Shown: positions 20,263 to 30,510, numbered from the stretch's first letter. The stretch is DNA of 64,000 nucleotides from Crocinitomicaceae bacterium (GCA_016719925.1 JADJYC010000009.1:1-64000); one strand, 5' to 3'. Numbers and translations: made by a program. Notes: generated by a model from the letters alone, not told the origin.

Positions 20263-20568
20263 TCAATCAGCCTCAGACTCCATAAGTACTTCCACACTCC
20301 AGGCGTCTGGTTTGTCAGCAAACCAGGCTTTGACTTTGGGCCAAACAACATTGAAAAGTTCTGTATTCCGATAAGCATCCAATGATGTTTGATTGTCCCA
20401 GTAACTGTGAGTGAAATAAATTCCATTATCTGAAATGTCACGCAGCAATTTTACACCAGTGCAGCCGGGCTGATTGCCTACCTGATTTTTTATCTGTTCA
20501 AAGAAATTTTCAAAATCAGCACAGTGTTCTTTTTTGAAAGTCATTTTTACAATGCGCTGAATAGCCAT
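20263..20568 (-). CDS. Antibiotic biosynthesis monooxygenase (ABM)-like small protein
   Basis: A 101-residue ferredoxin-like fold protein, MAIQRIVKMTFKKEHCADFE...GCTGVKLLRDISDNGIYF, with YWDNQTSLDAYRNTELF, the typical ABM second helix. ABM proteins are dimeric and act on quinones or bind heme, or have unknown function. No heme-degradation motif is certain here. It lies between the TPR-CHAT and SAM hydrolase genes on the same strand. Confidence 0.8.
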   Translation of the reverse strand: MAIQRIVKMTFKKEHCADFENFFEQIKNQVGNQPGCTGVKLLRDISDNGIYFTHSYWDNQTSLDAYRNTELFNVVWPKVKAWFADKPDAWSVEVLMESEAD

Positions 20569-20592
20569 GATGATTGATTTTGTTCTGAGAAA

Positions 20593-21453
20593 TTATTTGA
20601 AAAGATCCTGAATGCTGTCTTTGGAACCGGCAGGGTGAAATTCAACCCGCACAATGTCTTTTACATTCAAACCAAGCAATCTGTTTGCTCCGCCGCCATT
20701 GCCTTCTGTTCCTTTATTGATGGCAATTTCCAGAAATCCGTTCTCATTAAAGAATGCTAATTTTTCACCGGTTGCCACATCTGAATAAGTATCTGAAATC
20801 TGATCAATAAAATAACTGGATGATTTCAGAAAAATGGTAAATGCATTTCCTTTTCCAACTTCATGAAACAATTCATGCGTGATGTTGACAATGGCATTTC
20901 CGTATTGATCAACATGAATAATTGTGCCTTTAATCAGATCTTTTCCAAGGGTTGCCCGGGTGGTATAAGCCTGACGTAATTTTTCTGTCTCCTCACCAAT
21001 TTCCTGCAGTTTTTTTCCTTTCAGCAACTGTTGAATGGCGGGTATATAAATATTGCTTACGGCATGCTTCAATGACAATCCTGCACTGCTGAAATCCAGT
21101 CGCACAATTTTATCGGCATTTTCATATCCGTCAAGCAATGAGAAAATTCCGTTATCACACCCCACAAAATAATGTCCGGCTTTTTCCATGATTACCGGAT
21201 AGGTATTGAGTTCCGGTTTACCGATATTCACCGTTGGTGTACTGTCCACATCAATAAAATGAATGGTTCCGTCAGGGAAATCTTTCCAGCTGTTGTTGAC
21301 AAAAAATGCAGCCTGTGCAATATTAAATGCCTGAACCTGATGAGAAATATCTACCAGTGTCACATCACCCAGCGCACTGTAAAGACGGCCTTTCAGTGAG
21401 GCAACGTAATGGTCAGCTAATCCAAGGTCGGATGTCAGGGTAATAATTTTCAT
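20593..21453 (-). CDS. SAM hydrolase / hydroxide adenosyltransferase (DUF62)
   Basis: A 286-residue protein beginning MKIITLTSDLGLADHYVASL, the SAM-binding start of the DUF62 (fluorinase-like) family, with VDISHQVQAFNI, IHFIDVDSTPTV and YFVGCDNGIFSLL. The C-terminal barrel includes GTIIHVDQYGNAIVNIT. The bacterial family members use water to split SAM into adenosine and methionine. It is transcribed divergently from phoH, an arrangement common in Bacteroidota. The 100-bp spacer must hold both promoters. Confidence 0.9.
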   Translation of the reverse strand: MKIITLTSDLGLADHYVASLKGRLYSALGDVTLVDISHQVQAFNIAQAAFFVNNSWKDFPDGTIHFIDVDSTPTVNIGKPELNTYPVIMEKAGHYFVGCDNGIFSLLDGYENADKIVRLDFSSAGLSLKHAVSNIYIPAIQQLLKGKKLQEIGEETEKLRQAYTTRATLGKDLIKGTIIHVDQYGNAIVNITHELFHEVGKGNAFTIFLKSSSYFIDQISDTYSDVATGEKLAFFNENGFLEIAINKGTEGNGGGANRLLGLNVKDIVRVEFHPAGSKDSIQDLFK

Positions 21454-21554
21454 TTGTTTTCAATGCTGCGTCCGGGGGTGCAGACTAAAAATGCTTATTT
21501 TTACCAAAAGTACTAAAAATAGCGATTAGCTAAGAACGTTAATAAAATCAAGCT

Positions 21555-22487
21555 TTGCAGGAAAAATTATTTGAAATAACCGAAGTACGCCCCATTGAAT
21601 TGTTTGGCGTAAATGACGGCAAACTGAAACTTATCAGACAGTATTTTCCCAAACTGAAATTTGTTACCCGTGATAATGTAATTAAGGTTTCCGGTGAACC
21701 GGATGTCATAGATTATTTTGAAAAGAAATTAGATCTGATGATCCGGCATATTTCACGGTATAATACGTTGTCAGAAGGAAACATTGAATCACTTCTTTTG
21801 CAGAAAGAAGAAGGATCAAACTCACTGGAAGACGGGGATGTGATTGTACACGGACAAGGTGGATTACAAGTAAAAGCACGCACACCCAATCAAAGAAAGT
21901 TGGTGCGTGCAAGTATCGAAAATGACATGGTTTTTGCTTTGGGACCTGCGGGTACCGGTAAAACGTATACAGCTGTTGCACTTGCTGTAAGAGCTTTAAA
22001 AAATAAAGAAGTCCGCCGTATAATTCTAACACGGCCGGCTGTAGAAGCAGGAGAAAATCTTGGTTTTTTACCGGGAGATATGCGTGATAAATTGGATCCG
22101 TATCTGCAGCCTTTGTATGATGCTTTGCGCGATATGATTCCGGCAGAAAAATTAGCGGAACATTTTGAAAACGGAGTGATTCAGATTGCACCGCTGGCCT
22201 TTATGCGTGGGCGAACACTGGATAAAGCGTTTGTAATTTTAGATGAAGCACAAAACTGTACTTTCAGTCAGCTGAAGATGTTTTTGACACGCATGGGTTC
22301 GAGTGCAAAATTCATTATTACCGGTGATGCCACGCAGGTAGATTTGCCACGGAATCAAACTTCCGGTTTGCTCAAATCAGTAGAAAAACTAAAAAACATA
22401 GAAGGTATTGAAATGATTTATCTGGATCAGCACGATGTTATAAGACATAAACTGGTTAAGAAAATAATTACAGCTTTGGAAGAATAA
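21555..22487 (+). CDS. PhoH-family ATPase
   Basis: A 310-residue protein starting at TTG 21555 (QEKLFEITEVRPIELFGVND), with an N-terminal KH-like region. The P-loop is GPAGTGKT (residues 130-137), followed by RIILTRPAVEAGENLGFLPG, Walker B in FVILDEAQN and KFIITGDATQVDLPRNQTSG. The length is normal for PhoH/YbeZ. It is associated with RNA metabolism and ribosome maturation together with YbeY; YbeY is not in this window. Confidence 0.92.
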   Translation: MQEKLFEITEVRPIELFGVNDGKLKLIRQYFPKLKFVTRDNVIKVSGEPDVIDYFEKKLDLMIRHISRYNTLSEGNIESLLLQKEEGSNSLEDGDVIVHGQGGLQVKARTPNQRKLVRASIENDMVFALGPAGTGKTYTAVALAVRALKNKEVRRIILTRPAVEAGENLGFLPGDMRDKLDPYLQPLYDALRDMIPAEKLAEHFENGVIQIAPLAFMRGRTLDKAFVILDEAQNCTFSQLKMFLTRMGSSAKFIITGDATQVDLPRNQTSGLLKSVEKLKNIEGIEMIYLDQHDVIRHKLVKKIITALEE

Positions 22488-22582
22488 TTGTTGAAATTTC
22501 TTGCACATTAATAACGAGGGTATTGATAATTTTTGTAGCAATGCGTAACTCAGATCAATCCACTGCATTATAACAGTCAATT

Positions 22583-24245
22583 ATGAGAATTTACGTATTT
22601 GCTGCGACTGTTATTCAATCTTTATTTGCCTTGTCACAAGCTCCTATGGCACCATGTAATTGCCCTGATGTCAATTATATTTTTGTGATTGAAGAAGGTT
22701 CGCACTATGGAATTTCTGATCAATATAACTGTCTGGTTTTACCTCCGGTTTATGAACGTGTTTTAATTGAAAGGTATTTAAGAGACTCTTGTTTTGTTCC
22801 GTTAGATCGCGTTATACTTCGGGAAAATGGACGTGAGTATACCGTTGATTTAAAAACTAACAACCGTACACCGGACTATGATTACATGGCCTTTGTGCAC
22901 TCATGTGTTGTGGGTGTTGATTCTACTGGATGGTATGTCTTTGATAAAAACTTAAACATAGTGGGCGATTTGATTCCCGGAGTACCTTGTCACTACAACA
23001 CGGCATACAACATGTACGTCAAATTAAATTCATTTGCCAGGACTCGGTACCTTGAAGATCAAGATTATTTATGGCGGTTGGTGGACGAAAAATATCTTGC
23101 TGAATTAACTAAATTCCAAGTCGACACGTCCATTTTTACTTATGTTGTAACGCCTGATTCTGATAAGAAGGTGAAAACTATCGGTGTTGAAAATCCTGAG
23201 TATTATGGTCTGATTAACGTTGGAACCGGAAAAAGAACAAAACCAAAATACTTAGTGATTTATGAAGTGTATGATGACACAAATAAATACTATTGGGCGT
23301 TCGATTTTGACAGTTTACGTAATGTATTTGAGGAAAAGCCTGATCAAAGATCTTATTATTTATACTCTGGAAAACTTGAAGTATTCTCGGCAGATATGAA
23401 AAAGAAGTCAAGCATTCCTTTTAAAAATCCCGAATACAATGCTGGTCATAGTTTTGGAAGTGGTCAATTTATTCCGGCGCCCGACTTCTCAAATCCATTA
23501 ACAATATTTTGTGGCATGAATGGTATGATGGGTGTCATCAACAGGAGTGGAGAGATAATTATACCATTCGAATACGATGACATAACGTATCATTATGATA
23601 CTGCGATGAACTACAAAATCTGGAATAACGGAAAGGCGCATTTGGTTGATGACACCGGGAATAATAAACTTGAAAAAGCGTATTATGATATCTTCAATCA
23701 TCACGGTACAAATAAATTCATTGTAAAAACTGATTCTACACCAAATTCAATTTGTTTGATAGACAAACAAGAAAATATTTTGGTTGAAAACTGCAGCTCG
23801 ATTCGATATACCAGTAATTTTTCATGGGAGCGTAATTCATACTTTAATAATCACCCTAAACGCCAGACTGAAATGCTCGGCACCCCTGAATTTATTATTG
23901 TAAAGAATAATCTCTATTATCTATTCATTAATGATACCTTGGTGAAAGTTGATACAAACAATTTTGAATTCGATTATCCCATAGATAAAATAGAAAATTC
24001 TCATATTGTTAACCAAAATGGAGAAATTATAATTACCGCAAAGTATATAAACCAAAAGACAACAGATATTACTGCAGAGTACTTCCTTCAACCAATACAA
24101 CATTTATACTTTCGATTGATGGGACAAAAATGATAGAATTTGCTGACACCGCTATATTGATCCATACGGATATAAGTGGTGTGATATCCATTTCGTAAAC
24201 GGGGAAGTAAAGAGATTTGATACAGAAATCTGGGAAATGGAATAA
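22583..24245 (+). CDS. Exported WG-repeat-like protein, frameshifted at its end
   Basis: A signal peptide (MRIYVFAATVIQSLFALSQ) precedes about 530 residues of WG-type repeats, e.g. HYGISDQYNCLVLPPVYERV and GMMGVINRSGEIIIPFEYDD. The open frame ends at 24133, but the next frames continue the protein (LSIDGTKMIEFADTAI, then DPYGYKWCDIHFVNGEVKRF) to a stop at 24245, so two base losses lie near 24090 and 24165. WG-repeat proteins of Bacteroidota are of unknown function and probably periplasmic. Confidence 0.75.
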
Positions 24246-24290
24246 ATAGGTTCTAAACAAATCCAGTATAAAGTTCAGGTTTGAAATAAA

Positions 24291-24322
24291 AAAAAGGCGA
24301 TTCAAATTTGAATCGCCTTTTT
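24291..24322. terminator. Bidirectional rho-independent terminator
   Basis: A near-perfect hairpin, AAAAGGCGATTCAAAT paired with its complement, has an A-run on the left and a T-run on the right. It lies between the converging WG-repeat gene and ndk and serves both strands. Confidence 0.9.
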
Positions 24323-24342
24323 AATTTTATCTGTTTTCAAAA

Positions 24343-24765
24343 TTATCCAACCAATTCTCCGGCTGCAAAATGAAATGCAATTTCGATCGCTGCATTTTCA
24401 TCTGAATCAGAACCGTGTACTGCGTTTTCAGCTTTTGATTTAGCGAATTTTTTACGGATAGTTCCGTCTGCCGCTTCTGACGGATCAGTTGCGCCAATCA
24501 GTTTTCTGAAATCTGCTACCGCATTCTCTTTTTCCAGTGCCATTGCAACAATTGGTCCGCTTGACATATAAGCAACCAGCTCTCCGTAAAAAGGTCTTTC
24601 TTTATGCACTTCATAGAAAGCGCCCGCTCTTTCTTTAGAAAGCTGTGTCAGTTTCATGCCGTTGATTTTAAAGCCGGCAGCAATTATCATATCAATAATT
24701 TTTCCGCTGTGTCCTGCAGCTACTGCTTCAGGTTTAATCATTGTAAAAGTTTTGTTAGTTGTCAT
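24343..24765 (-). CDS. ndk: Nucleoside diphosphate kinase
   Basis: 140 residues from the ATG at 24763-24765 (MTTNKTFTMIKPEAVAAGHS); the longer in-frame start upstream adds unconserved residues. The active-site histidine is H117 in NAVHGSDSDENA, and FTMIKP and YMSSGPIVAMAL are family signatures. It transfers the gamma-phosphate between nucleoside triphosphates and diphosphates in the cytoplasm. Monocistronic, with a terminator just downstream. Confidence 0.97.
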   Translation of the reverse strand: MTTNKTFTMIKPEAVAAGHSGKIIDMIIAAGFKINGMKLTQLSKERAGAFYEVHKERPFYGELVAYMSSGPIVAMALEKENAVADFRKLIGATDPSEAADGTIRKKFAKSKAENAVHGSDSDENAAIEIAFHFAAGELVG

Positions 24766-24838
24766 TTTTTCATTTAATTTGGCGCAAAGATAACGCATCT
24801 CATTTGATTGACGGGTTTTTGGTCATGGAAATCTCCTC

Positions 24839-25622
24839 ATGTCAGGTTATGCCGAGGTTAAGCGAAAATCAAGTATATTTGTTTTACCAATGAGTCCGGT
24901 GAAATACCATGAAGAAGAAATTCTGAGTCATTTTCAGCCCATTACCCTTGCGGAGATGGATGAAGTAAAACTCATGAACAGAACAGATACCAAGTTTGTT
25001 CTGAACCGCTCATTTTTCAATGAAATTCTGCCGGAATTAGCCCAGTCTTATCGCGTTCTGGAAATAGCCGGTAAAAGGTTTTCATCTTACCGCACTTTAT
25101 ATTATGATACTCACGGGTTTCAATTGTTTCTGGATCACCACAACGGCCGTGGAAACCGGTTTAAAATCAGAATACGGAATTACGTGGAATCCAATCTCTT
25201 TTATCTGGAAATAAAAAACAAATTCAAAGGCAGAACAGATAAACGAAGAACCAAAGTCAAAGATTTTGAATTAGAACTTTCGCCTGACTCTGAGAAATTC
25301 ATCAGCAAAGTTGTTGGCAATGAGATTAAACTGGCACCGAAACTCTGGAACTCTTTTCAGCGTATCACACTCGTAAACACCAAAGAAATAGAACGACTGA
25401 CATTGGATTTAAATCTTACTTTTGAATGGGATGATGCAAAAAAGGCATTTGAACATGTTGTTATTGCTGAATTAAAACAAGAGAATGTAAACCGCAACAG
25501 TTTGTTTTATTCACTGATGAAAAAACATGGTGTGCGGCCTAACAGCATGAGTAAATATTGTGAGAGGAGCAACGCTGAATCCCGAACTTAAGTCCAATAA
25601 CTTTAAAGACAAATTTTATTAA
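24839..25622 (+). CDS. VTC-domain protein (polyphosphate polymerase-like)
   Basis: The conserved part begins MDEVKLMNRTDTKFVLNRS, with YRTLYYDTHGFQLFLDHHNG, RFKIRIRNYVESNLFYLEIK and KGRTDKRRTKV forming the basic tunnel of VTC/CYTH-type domains. Residues before the second methionine (24890) are not conserved, so the start may be 24890. The frame breaks near 25560; the next frame gives GATLNPELKSNNFKDKFY and a stop at 25622, the expected tail. VTC domains bind triphosphate and make polyphosphate in yeast; bacterial versions are paired with DUF4956 membrane proteins, as here. Confidence 0.85.
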
Positions 25623-25642
25623 TAGATAAATTACAGGGAAAA

Positions 25643-26308
25643 ATGAATCCAACCGGAAATACAACAGCTCAGCCTGAATTATTTGAAATGACATTTTTTA
25701 ATCCCGATTTATACGAGCTGATGATTCGTTTCGGAATGAACATGTTATTCATTACCATTATCATCCGTTACATCTATTACCGGAAAACATCAAACAAAGA
25801 TTATTTGTTTACTTATTATGCAATTTCAGTGATCTCATTCATGATTTGTTTTGCATTGAAAAAGTTAAATATTGATACCGGAATGGGACTTGGTTTATTC
25901 GCTATTTTCGGTATTATCCGGTATCGTACTGATACTGTCCGTATCCGTGAAATGTCTTATTTGTTTATTGCAATTGGTTTGTCAGTGATTAACGCACTTG
26001 CAGGCAAACAGCTGAGTTTACTTGAAATGCTTTTCATCAACGGTATTGTAACCGTGATGGTAATGGGAATGGAATACTGGTGGCTGATGAAACAGGAAAC
26101 TGTTAAAACGGTTATCTATGAAAAAATTGAAAACATAAAACCTGAAAATTACGCTGCGCTGAAAGCAGATCTGGAAGCACGCACCGGATTAAAAATTACC
26201 AAAGTAGAAGTAGGTAAAATAGATTTTCTGAAAGACACCGCGCAGGTTAAAATTCATTATCACGCCCTTGAACCGGGGGAAGCTTACACCAGTGATTTTA
26301 CAGAATAA
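25643..26308 (+). CDS. DUF4956 membrane protein, partner of the VTC-domain protein
   Basis: A 221-residue protein with three to four membrane segments in its first 150 residues (MNMLFITIIIRYIYY, YAISVISFMICFAL, LFIAIGLSVINALAG, LFINGIVTVMVMGM) and the conserved GLFAIFGIIRYRTDTVRIRE. The last 70 residues form a cytoplasmic ferredoxin-like domain (LEARTGLKITKVEVGKID). It follows the VTC gene by 20 bp, so the two are one operon. A role in membrane-linked polyphosphate or surface polymer handling is plausible but unproven. Confidence 0.88.
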   Translation: MNPTGNTTAQPELFEMTFFNPDLYELMIRFGMNMLFITIIIRYIYYRKTSNKDYLFTYYAISVISFMICFALKKLNIDTGMGLGLFAIFGIIRYRTDTVRIREMSYLFIAIGLSVINALAGKQLSLLEMLFINGIVTVMVMGMEYWWLMKQETVKTVIYEKIENIKPENYAALKADLEARTGLKITKVEVGKIDFLKDTAQVKIHYHALEPGEAYTSDFTE

Positions 26309-26324
26309 TTAAAACAATAAAAAA

Positions 26325-27551
26325 TTACAGAACGAGCAGCAATTGACTGCTCGTTTTTGTTTTTAAAAGATAGGTTCCTGGAGAGAGGTTGAGTTCAATT
26401 TTTCCATTTATAAAATCTGAATAAACTAATTTGCCATCTGTTGTATAAATGGTCAGATCTGTTGCTTCATACACGCTAATAAAAATTGTTCCGTTGGTTG
26501 ATGGATTTGGATAAACCAAAAGTTGATTTTGTTTTTCTTCCTGAACAGACAAAGCTGAAATGGTAATATCTGTTTCAATGGTATCTGCATTCCCGCAATA
26601 AGAAGTGATCAGCTGAACGGTATAGGTACCGGGAGAAGAATACGTGTGTGTCGGATTTTCATCTGATGATGTGAATCCATCACCAAAATCCCAGTTCCAT
26701 TCAAAAGTGTGTTGGCTGGTACTTGTGAAGCTGACATCGTTTCCGGTGATTGTGTGGTTAAACGAGGCAACCGGCTGAATGAATGATGTTTCAATGCTGT
26801 CAACGGCGGTTAGTACATGATTGGCAACATTTTGAAGGTACATGGCTTCGGTTGCTAAAATTCCAAGCGGTAAAAATGCATTTCCAACTACATTCTCTTC
26901 GAAAATCTGCTGGTAAAAAACGCATGCTGCCAGAAAAGTTCCATAGATGGTTGGATGACTTCCGTCTCCGGAATAGAGTGCATTAAAACTCACCAGCGGA
27001 GCAACATCGTTTGCAATGTGTTCAAAAGCAATTCCAACCGGTGCAAGCATGCCGCTGTTTGCATCGGCCATATATTCATACGCATTGTACAAACGCTGAT
27101 TCATTTCTGTAAAGGTGTCAATGGAATCCCACTGAGGGTCGCCGGTTTCTCTTCCCCATGTATCAAAAAAAAGCGGAATAGCACAGGCATTTGCTGCCCG
27201 CACAGAATCACAAAGAATTTCGGCAAACGGAAGAACATCCGTTGAAACTTGTGACCAGGGGAATGAAGGCATTTGACTTTGTTCCTGAAGTACCACAAAG
27301 TCCCAGGTATTGCCGGCAATTTTAGTCAGTGAAGTATTGTTCAGAGTATGGCTTTCAAACGTGTATCCCCCGGGTGTATTCTGATCTTTAATCAGTGTGT
27401 TTCCGTCAGCCAAAGCCATTTGACTGATCATGGCAGGTAAATCATTCGTATAGACATAACTGTTGCCAATAAAACAAACTTTGCGTGTTGTCTGAGAAAA
27501 TGAAAACTGAAAAAATAAAAAAGTAAAAACAGCGGTAAAGAAGAATTTCAT
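26325..27551 (-). CDS. Secreted GDSL/SGNH-like hydrolase with PKD domain and T9SS sorting signal
   Basis: The start is the ATG at 27549-27551 (MKFFFTAVFTFLFFQFSFSQ, signal peptide). The SGNH-like domain carries CFIGNSYVYTNDL (block I, with Ser after Asn in GNS), VVLQEQSQMP and the D-x-x-H block DGSHPTIYGTFLA. A PKD domain follows (WNWDFGDGFTSSDENPTHTY), then a linker and a type A sorting end (LLVYPNPSTNGTIFISV...). The product is probably an extracellular esterase or lipase-like hydrolase delivered by T9SS. Substrate unknown. The final codons overlap a terminator hairpin. Confidence 0.85.
   Translation of the reverse strand: MKFFFTAVFTFLFFQFSFSQTTRKVCFIGNSYVYTNDLPAMISQMALADGNTLIKDQNTPGGYTFESHTLNNTSLTKIAGNTWDFVVLQEQSQMPSFPWSQVSTDVLPFAEILCDSVRAANACAIPLFFDTWGRETGDPQWDSIDTFTEMNQRLYNAYEYMADANSGMLAPVGIAFEHIANDVAPLVSFNALYSGDGSHPTIYGTFLAACVFYQQIFEENVVGNAFLPLGILATEAMYLQNVANHVLTAVDSIETSFIQPVASFNHTITGNDVSFTSTSQHTFEWNWDFGDGFTSSDENPTHTYSSPGTYTVQLITSYCGNADTIETDITISALSVQEEKQNQLLVYPNPSTNGTIFISVYEATDLTIYTTDGKLVYSDFINGKIELNLSPGTYLLKTKTSSQLLLVL
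26329..26366 (+). terminator. Terminator of the VTC/DUF4956 operon inside the end of the opposing gene
   Basis: AACGAGCAG at 26331 pairs with CTGCTCGTT at 26347-26355, followed by TTTTTGTTTTT on the plus strand. The hairpin also spells the last codons of the minus-strand gene that stops at 26325, so the two genes overlap head-on in the terminator. Confidence 0.8.
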
Positions 27552-27635
27552 GTTTGTGATTTTGAATTCAGAACGAAGGTCCGGAAAAAATCGTTGCTTT
27601 TGATACCGCATGAAATTTCCCTGAAGTTTGGATTC

Positions 27636-27977
27636 CTACTCGTTGTGCTCAATGACTTCAATGGTCACAAATCCATAATGAAATTCAGGAAATGCATAAT
27701 CTTTTTCAAAAGTCAGTCCGGTGATAATACTATTTTTTGCTTTCATCATCAGCGGTGTACTGACAATGGTTGACTGATCTTTTTGTAAAGTACAGGAAGT
27801 TACTTTTCCATCCATGTTCACCGCAATTTTGAACACAAATTTTCCGGCCTGATGACCAGAAATGGTGTATGCAATGGGTGTGACAATTTTTCTTCCATCA
27901 TTGATTATTTCACCGGATACCTGTGCAACGGATAAAAAGGAAATTAAAAAACAGAATACAGTCAGAAATAATTTCAT
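27636..27977 (-). CDS. Small exported protein with a TonB-C-like domain
   Basis: 113 residues with a signal peptide (MKLFLTVFCFLISFLSVAQ). The rest (GHQAGKFVFKIAVNMDGKVT, SCTLQKDQST) matches the pattern of TonB C-terminal-type domains (GKVVVRFTVDxxGxV...). It lacks an N-terminal anchor helix for ExbB interaction, so it is probably a standalone periplasmic protein of unknown role. The match is to a common fold and is not strong. Confidence 0.6.
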   Translation of the reverse strand: MKLFLTVFCFLISFLSVAQVSGEIINDGRKIVTPIAYTISGHQAGKFVFKIAVNMDGKVTSCTLQKDQSTIVSTPLMMKAKNSIITGLTFEKDYAFPEFHYGFVTIEVIEHNE

Positions 27978-28053
27978 TTTGGCAGGATTTTAATTCAAAT
28001 GTAAAGAAACTGTCTTCAATTATTCAAAAGAGATTTTAAGCAGACAATTGTTA

Positions 28054-29487
28054 TCAACGCTCACCAACCTTTACCGGTCCCTGCTGATGCAAAGCCTCAT
28101 GAATGTAGAAAAAAGTTTTGTCTATGGATTCGTATTCACCATCCGGTGAAGGTCCCGGAGCAGGAGCAAGGGCTATAAATCCATCCTGATCAATTAAAAA
28201 ATACGCAGGCACAGAAGTGATTTTGTATTTTTTGAAAAGATCTTCGTTTTTTCCGATGTAGAGAATATCCCAGTTCAAATCCGGATTTTCTTTTTTGAAT
28301 GTTTCAAATCCTGCCGGGTTTTCATCGGTACAAACAGAAAGAAATTCCACATCTTCATTGTATTTTTCTCTGAGCTCACCAATGATTTTCATTTCAGCAA
28401 TTGCTTTGTCATTCCACGTTTCAAATACATTGAAGTAAACAAATTTACCTTTGTATTTATCCCAGGTGATCGGGTCACCGCCCTCTACTGCAAATGAAAT
28501 CATTGGAGCCGGGAAACCTCTTTCTATACTGGTAAGATAAGAAAGTACATTGGTTGCAACAATAGCACTGTGGCGGAACGCACCGTGTTTGGAAACAGAA
28601 TCCAGAATGGTTAAAATGTTCGGACGGAATTGCGGCTCTTTGTAAAATGCTTTACCCAATTTGTCAACCATCACCAATTCTATGATTTCAGGGTTGGCCA
28701 GAAATAAATCCTGTTTTAAAGCTTTCATCAGAAGTGTCGGACTTGATTTTGACAATGCCAGAAAAATAGCCGCTTCTGTATCCGGATTGTAATCATTGAA
28801 ATCTTCACTGTAAAAATCTTTTCAGAAAACGCATGTACTGATCATTTTCATAGTACACCGGAAAAGGCTGAATATATTGTAAAAAAGTATTTAGGCGTTC
28901 TTCCCCTTTTGAATTAAAAGCCTGATCCATTTCAGCAATGTTATAGCGCACATAGGTCAGAAAAAATTCATCCTGAACATCTTTATAACCTTCAGCCGCA
29001 TTCATTTTAAATGTATCCAGATAATGGTGAAAGTTACCGGTTGTAATTTTATCTGAGTTAGCAGCTACATACATATCAAACCAACTGTTGTACTGAATGA
29101 TTTTATAATTGATGTCCAGAGAATCCAGCCCAAAAAATACCAGCTCGGTTTTTTTAATCTGGAAACCATCCGGCTGACCCACTGCTTTCAGAAAATAGAC
29201 ATCATAAGTGGTATTGGGCGACAGATACATTTCTGCTTCTGTCTTGTTGATATTGATGAGTCCTTTGATGGTAGATTTGTTCTTCATTGAATGTGAAACA
29301 AACTGTCTGTTGCACTTACTTCACCCTCACCAATTTTTATTTTGGTCATGGTGACATAATCCTGATAGGTGTACAGCGTTACTTTTTCGCCTACAAACCG
29401 GGGTGCATATCCCACAATTTCATAAGATTCCTGAGCAATGGAAAAACTTGCTGTGAGAAGAAATACTATGGAATAAATTAGTTTCAT
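28054..29487 (-). CDS. Exported thioredoxin-fold protein without CxxC, two frameshifts
   Basis: Three adjoining open frames join into one protein of about 478 residues when one A is added near 29285 and one T near 28820. A signal peptide (MKLIYSIVFLLTASFSIAQE) precedes a DUF4369-like beta domain and a helical region. The end is a TlpA-like thioredoxin fold (KGKFVYFNVFETWNDKAIAE, SVCTDENPAGF, YKITSVPAYFLIDQDGF with cis-Pro). The usual WCxxC is replaced by FETWND, so it cannot act as a disulfide reductase. It sits in the coaD/rsmD strand group. Confidence 0.75.
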
Positions 29488-29952
29488 TTAGGATATAATC
29501 AGCTGATCACTGTTTGTTACAAACGATGAAATATCACCGCCGTTTTTTTTGATTTCCCTGACAATGGTAGAATGGATGGCAGCTGTTTCAGCATCTGTCA
29601 TCAGAAATAACGTTTCAATTCCGGTCATTGTCTTGTTCATCTGAGCAATTGATTTTTCAAATTCAAAATCAGTGGTGTTTCTCAAACCACGAATCAAATA
29701 TTGCGCCTTTTTTTCTTTGCAGAGATCAACTGTCAGACCTGAATAGGTTATCACCTCAATGTTGTCAAGACTTTTGAAAAGCGAACGGATATGATTCAAA
29801 CGGCTTTCCAGCGTAAAAAAATACTGTTTGGTTGAATTGACTCCAACAGCAATAATTATTTTATCAAAAAGAGAGGCATATCGCTTCACCAGCAATTCAT
29901 GACCTTTTGTGAACGGATCAAAAGATCCCGGGAAAACTGCAATTCTGGACAT
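29488..29952 (-). CDS. coaD: Phosphopantetheine adenylyltransferase
   Basis: 154 residues with the nucleotidyltransferase T/HxGH motif (FPGSFDPFTKGHELL), RGLRNTTDFEFE and IHSTIVREIKKNGGD (the ISSTxxR-type signature). It catalyses the penultimate step of coenzyme A biosynthesis. The length is normal. It lies downstream of rsmD on the same strand, a common bacterial pairing. Confidence 0.95.
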   Translation of the reverse strand: MSRIAVFPGSFDPFTKGHELLVKRYASLFDKIIIAVGVNSTKQYFFTLESRLNHIRSLFKSLDNIEVITYSGLTVDLCKEKKAQYLIRGLRNTTDFEFEKSIAQMNKTMTGIETLFLMTDAETAAIHSTIVREIKKNGGDISSFVTNSDQLIIS

Positions 29953-29975
29953 ACTGCAAAGTTAGGTGAATTGAC

Positions 29976-30510
29976 TTAATGTTCAAAAAATGAAAAACAC
30001 ACTCCTCCGTAATTACGCAATTCCCTGAAATGAGTTATGTTTTCAAAGTTATTTTCCCGTCCGTGTTCTACTATCAGCAAACCGTTTTCTGCTAAAAGAT
30101 TTCTCTCAAAAAAACAATATTAGGGGATTCTCTTCTGATCTGGCATATCAAAGGAGGGTCAGCAAAAATAATGTCTGATTTCTGGTTTGTTTCATTTAAA
30201 AATTTAAACGCATCTGATTTGATGATAATCCAGTTTGAATCATTGAGTTCTTTTTCATTTTTGCCAGAAACCGGATGCAATTTGAGTTTTCATCTATGCT
30301 GGTTACTGTGCCTGCTTCGCGAGAAAGAAATTCAAGACTTATATTGCCGGTACCGGCAAAGAGATCCAGTACATTCAGATTCTCCAGTTCATATTCATTT
30401 TCAAGAATATTAAACAAGGCTTCTTTTGCAAAATCAGTGGTTGGTCGGGAAGGAAATTTCGACGGAGGATTAAATCGCTTGCCCTTATATTTTCCGCTGA
30501 CTACACGCAC
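29976..30510 (-). CDS. rsmD: 16S rRNA (guanine966-N2)-methyltransferase RsmD, at least three frame changes
   Basis: A GTG start at 30508-30510 gives VRVVSGKYKGKRFNPPSKFP and RPTTDFAKEALFNIL, then the SAM-binding loop VLDLFAGTGNISLEFLSR. After one base is lost near 30285 the text continues KELNDSNWIIIKSDAFKFLN and DIIFADPP (the DPP(F/Y) catalytic motif). Two further shifts near 30140 and 30110 lead to ERNLLAENGLLIVEHG and a stop at 29976-29978. The gene is essential in form and family-typical in length, so the breaks look like sequence error. It methylates G966 of 16S rRNA. Confidence 0.85.
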
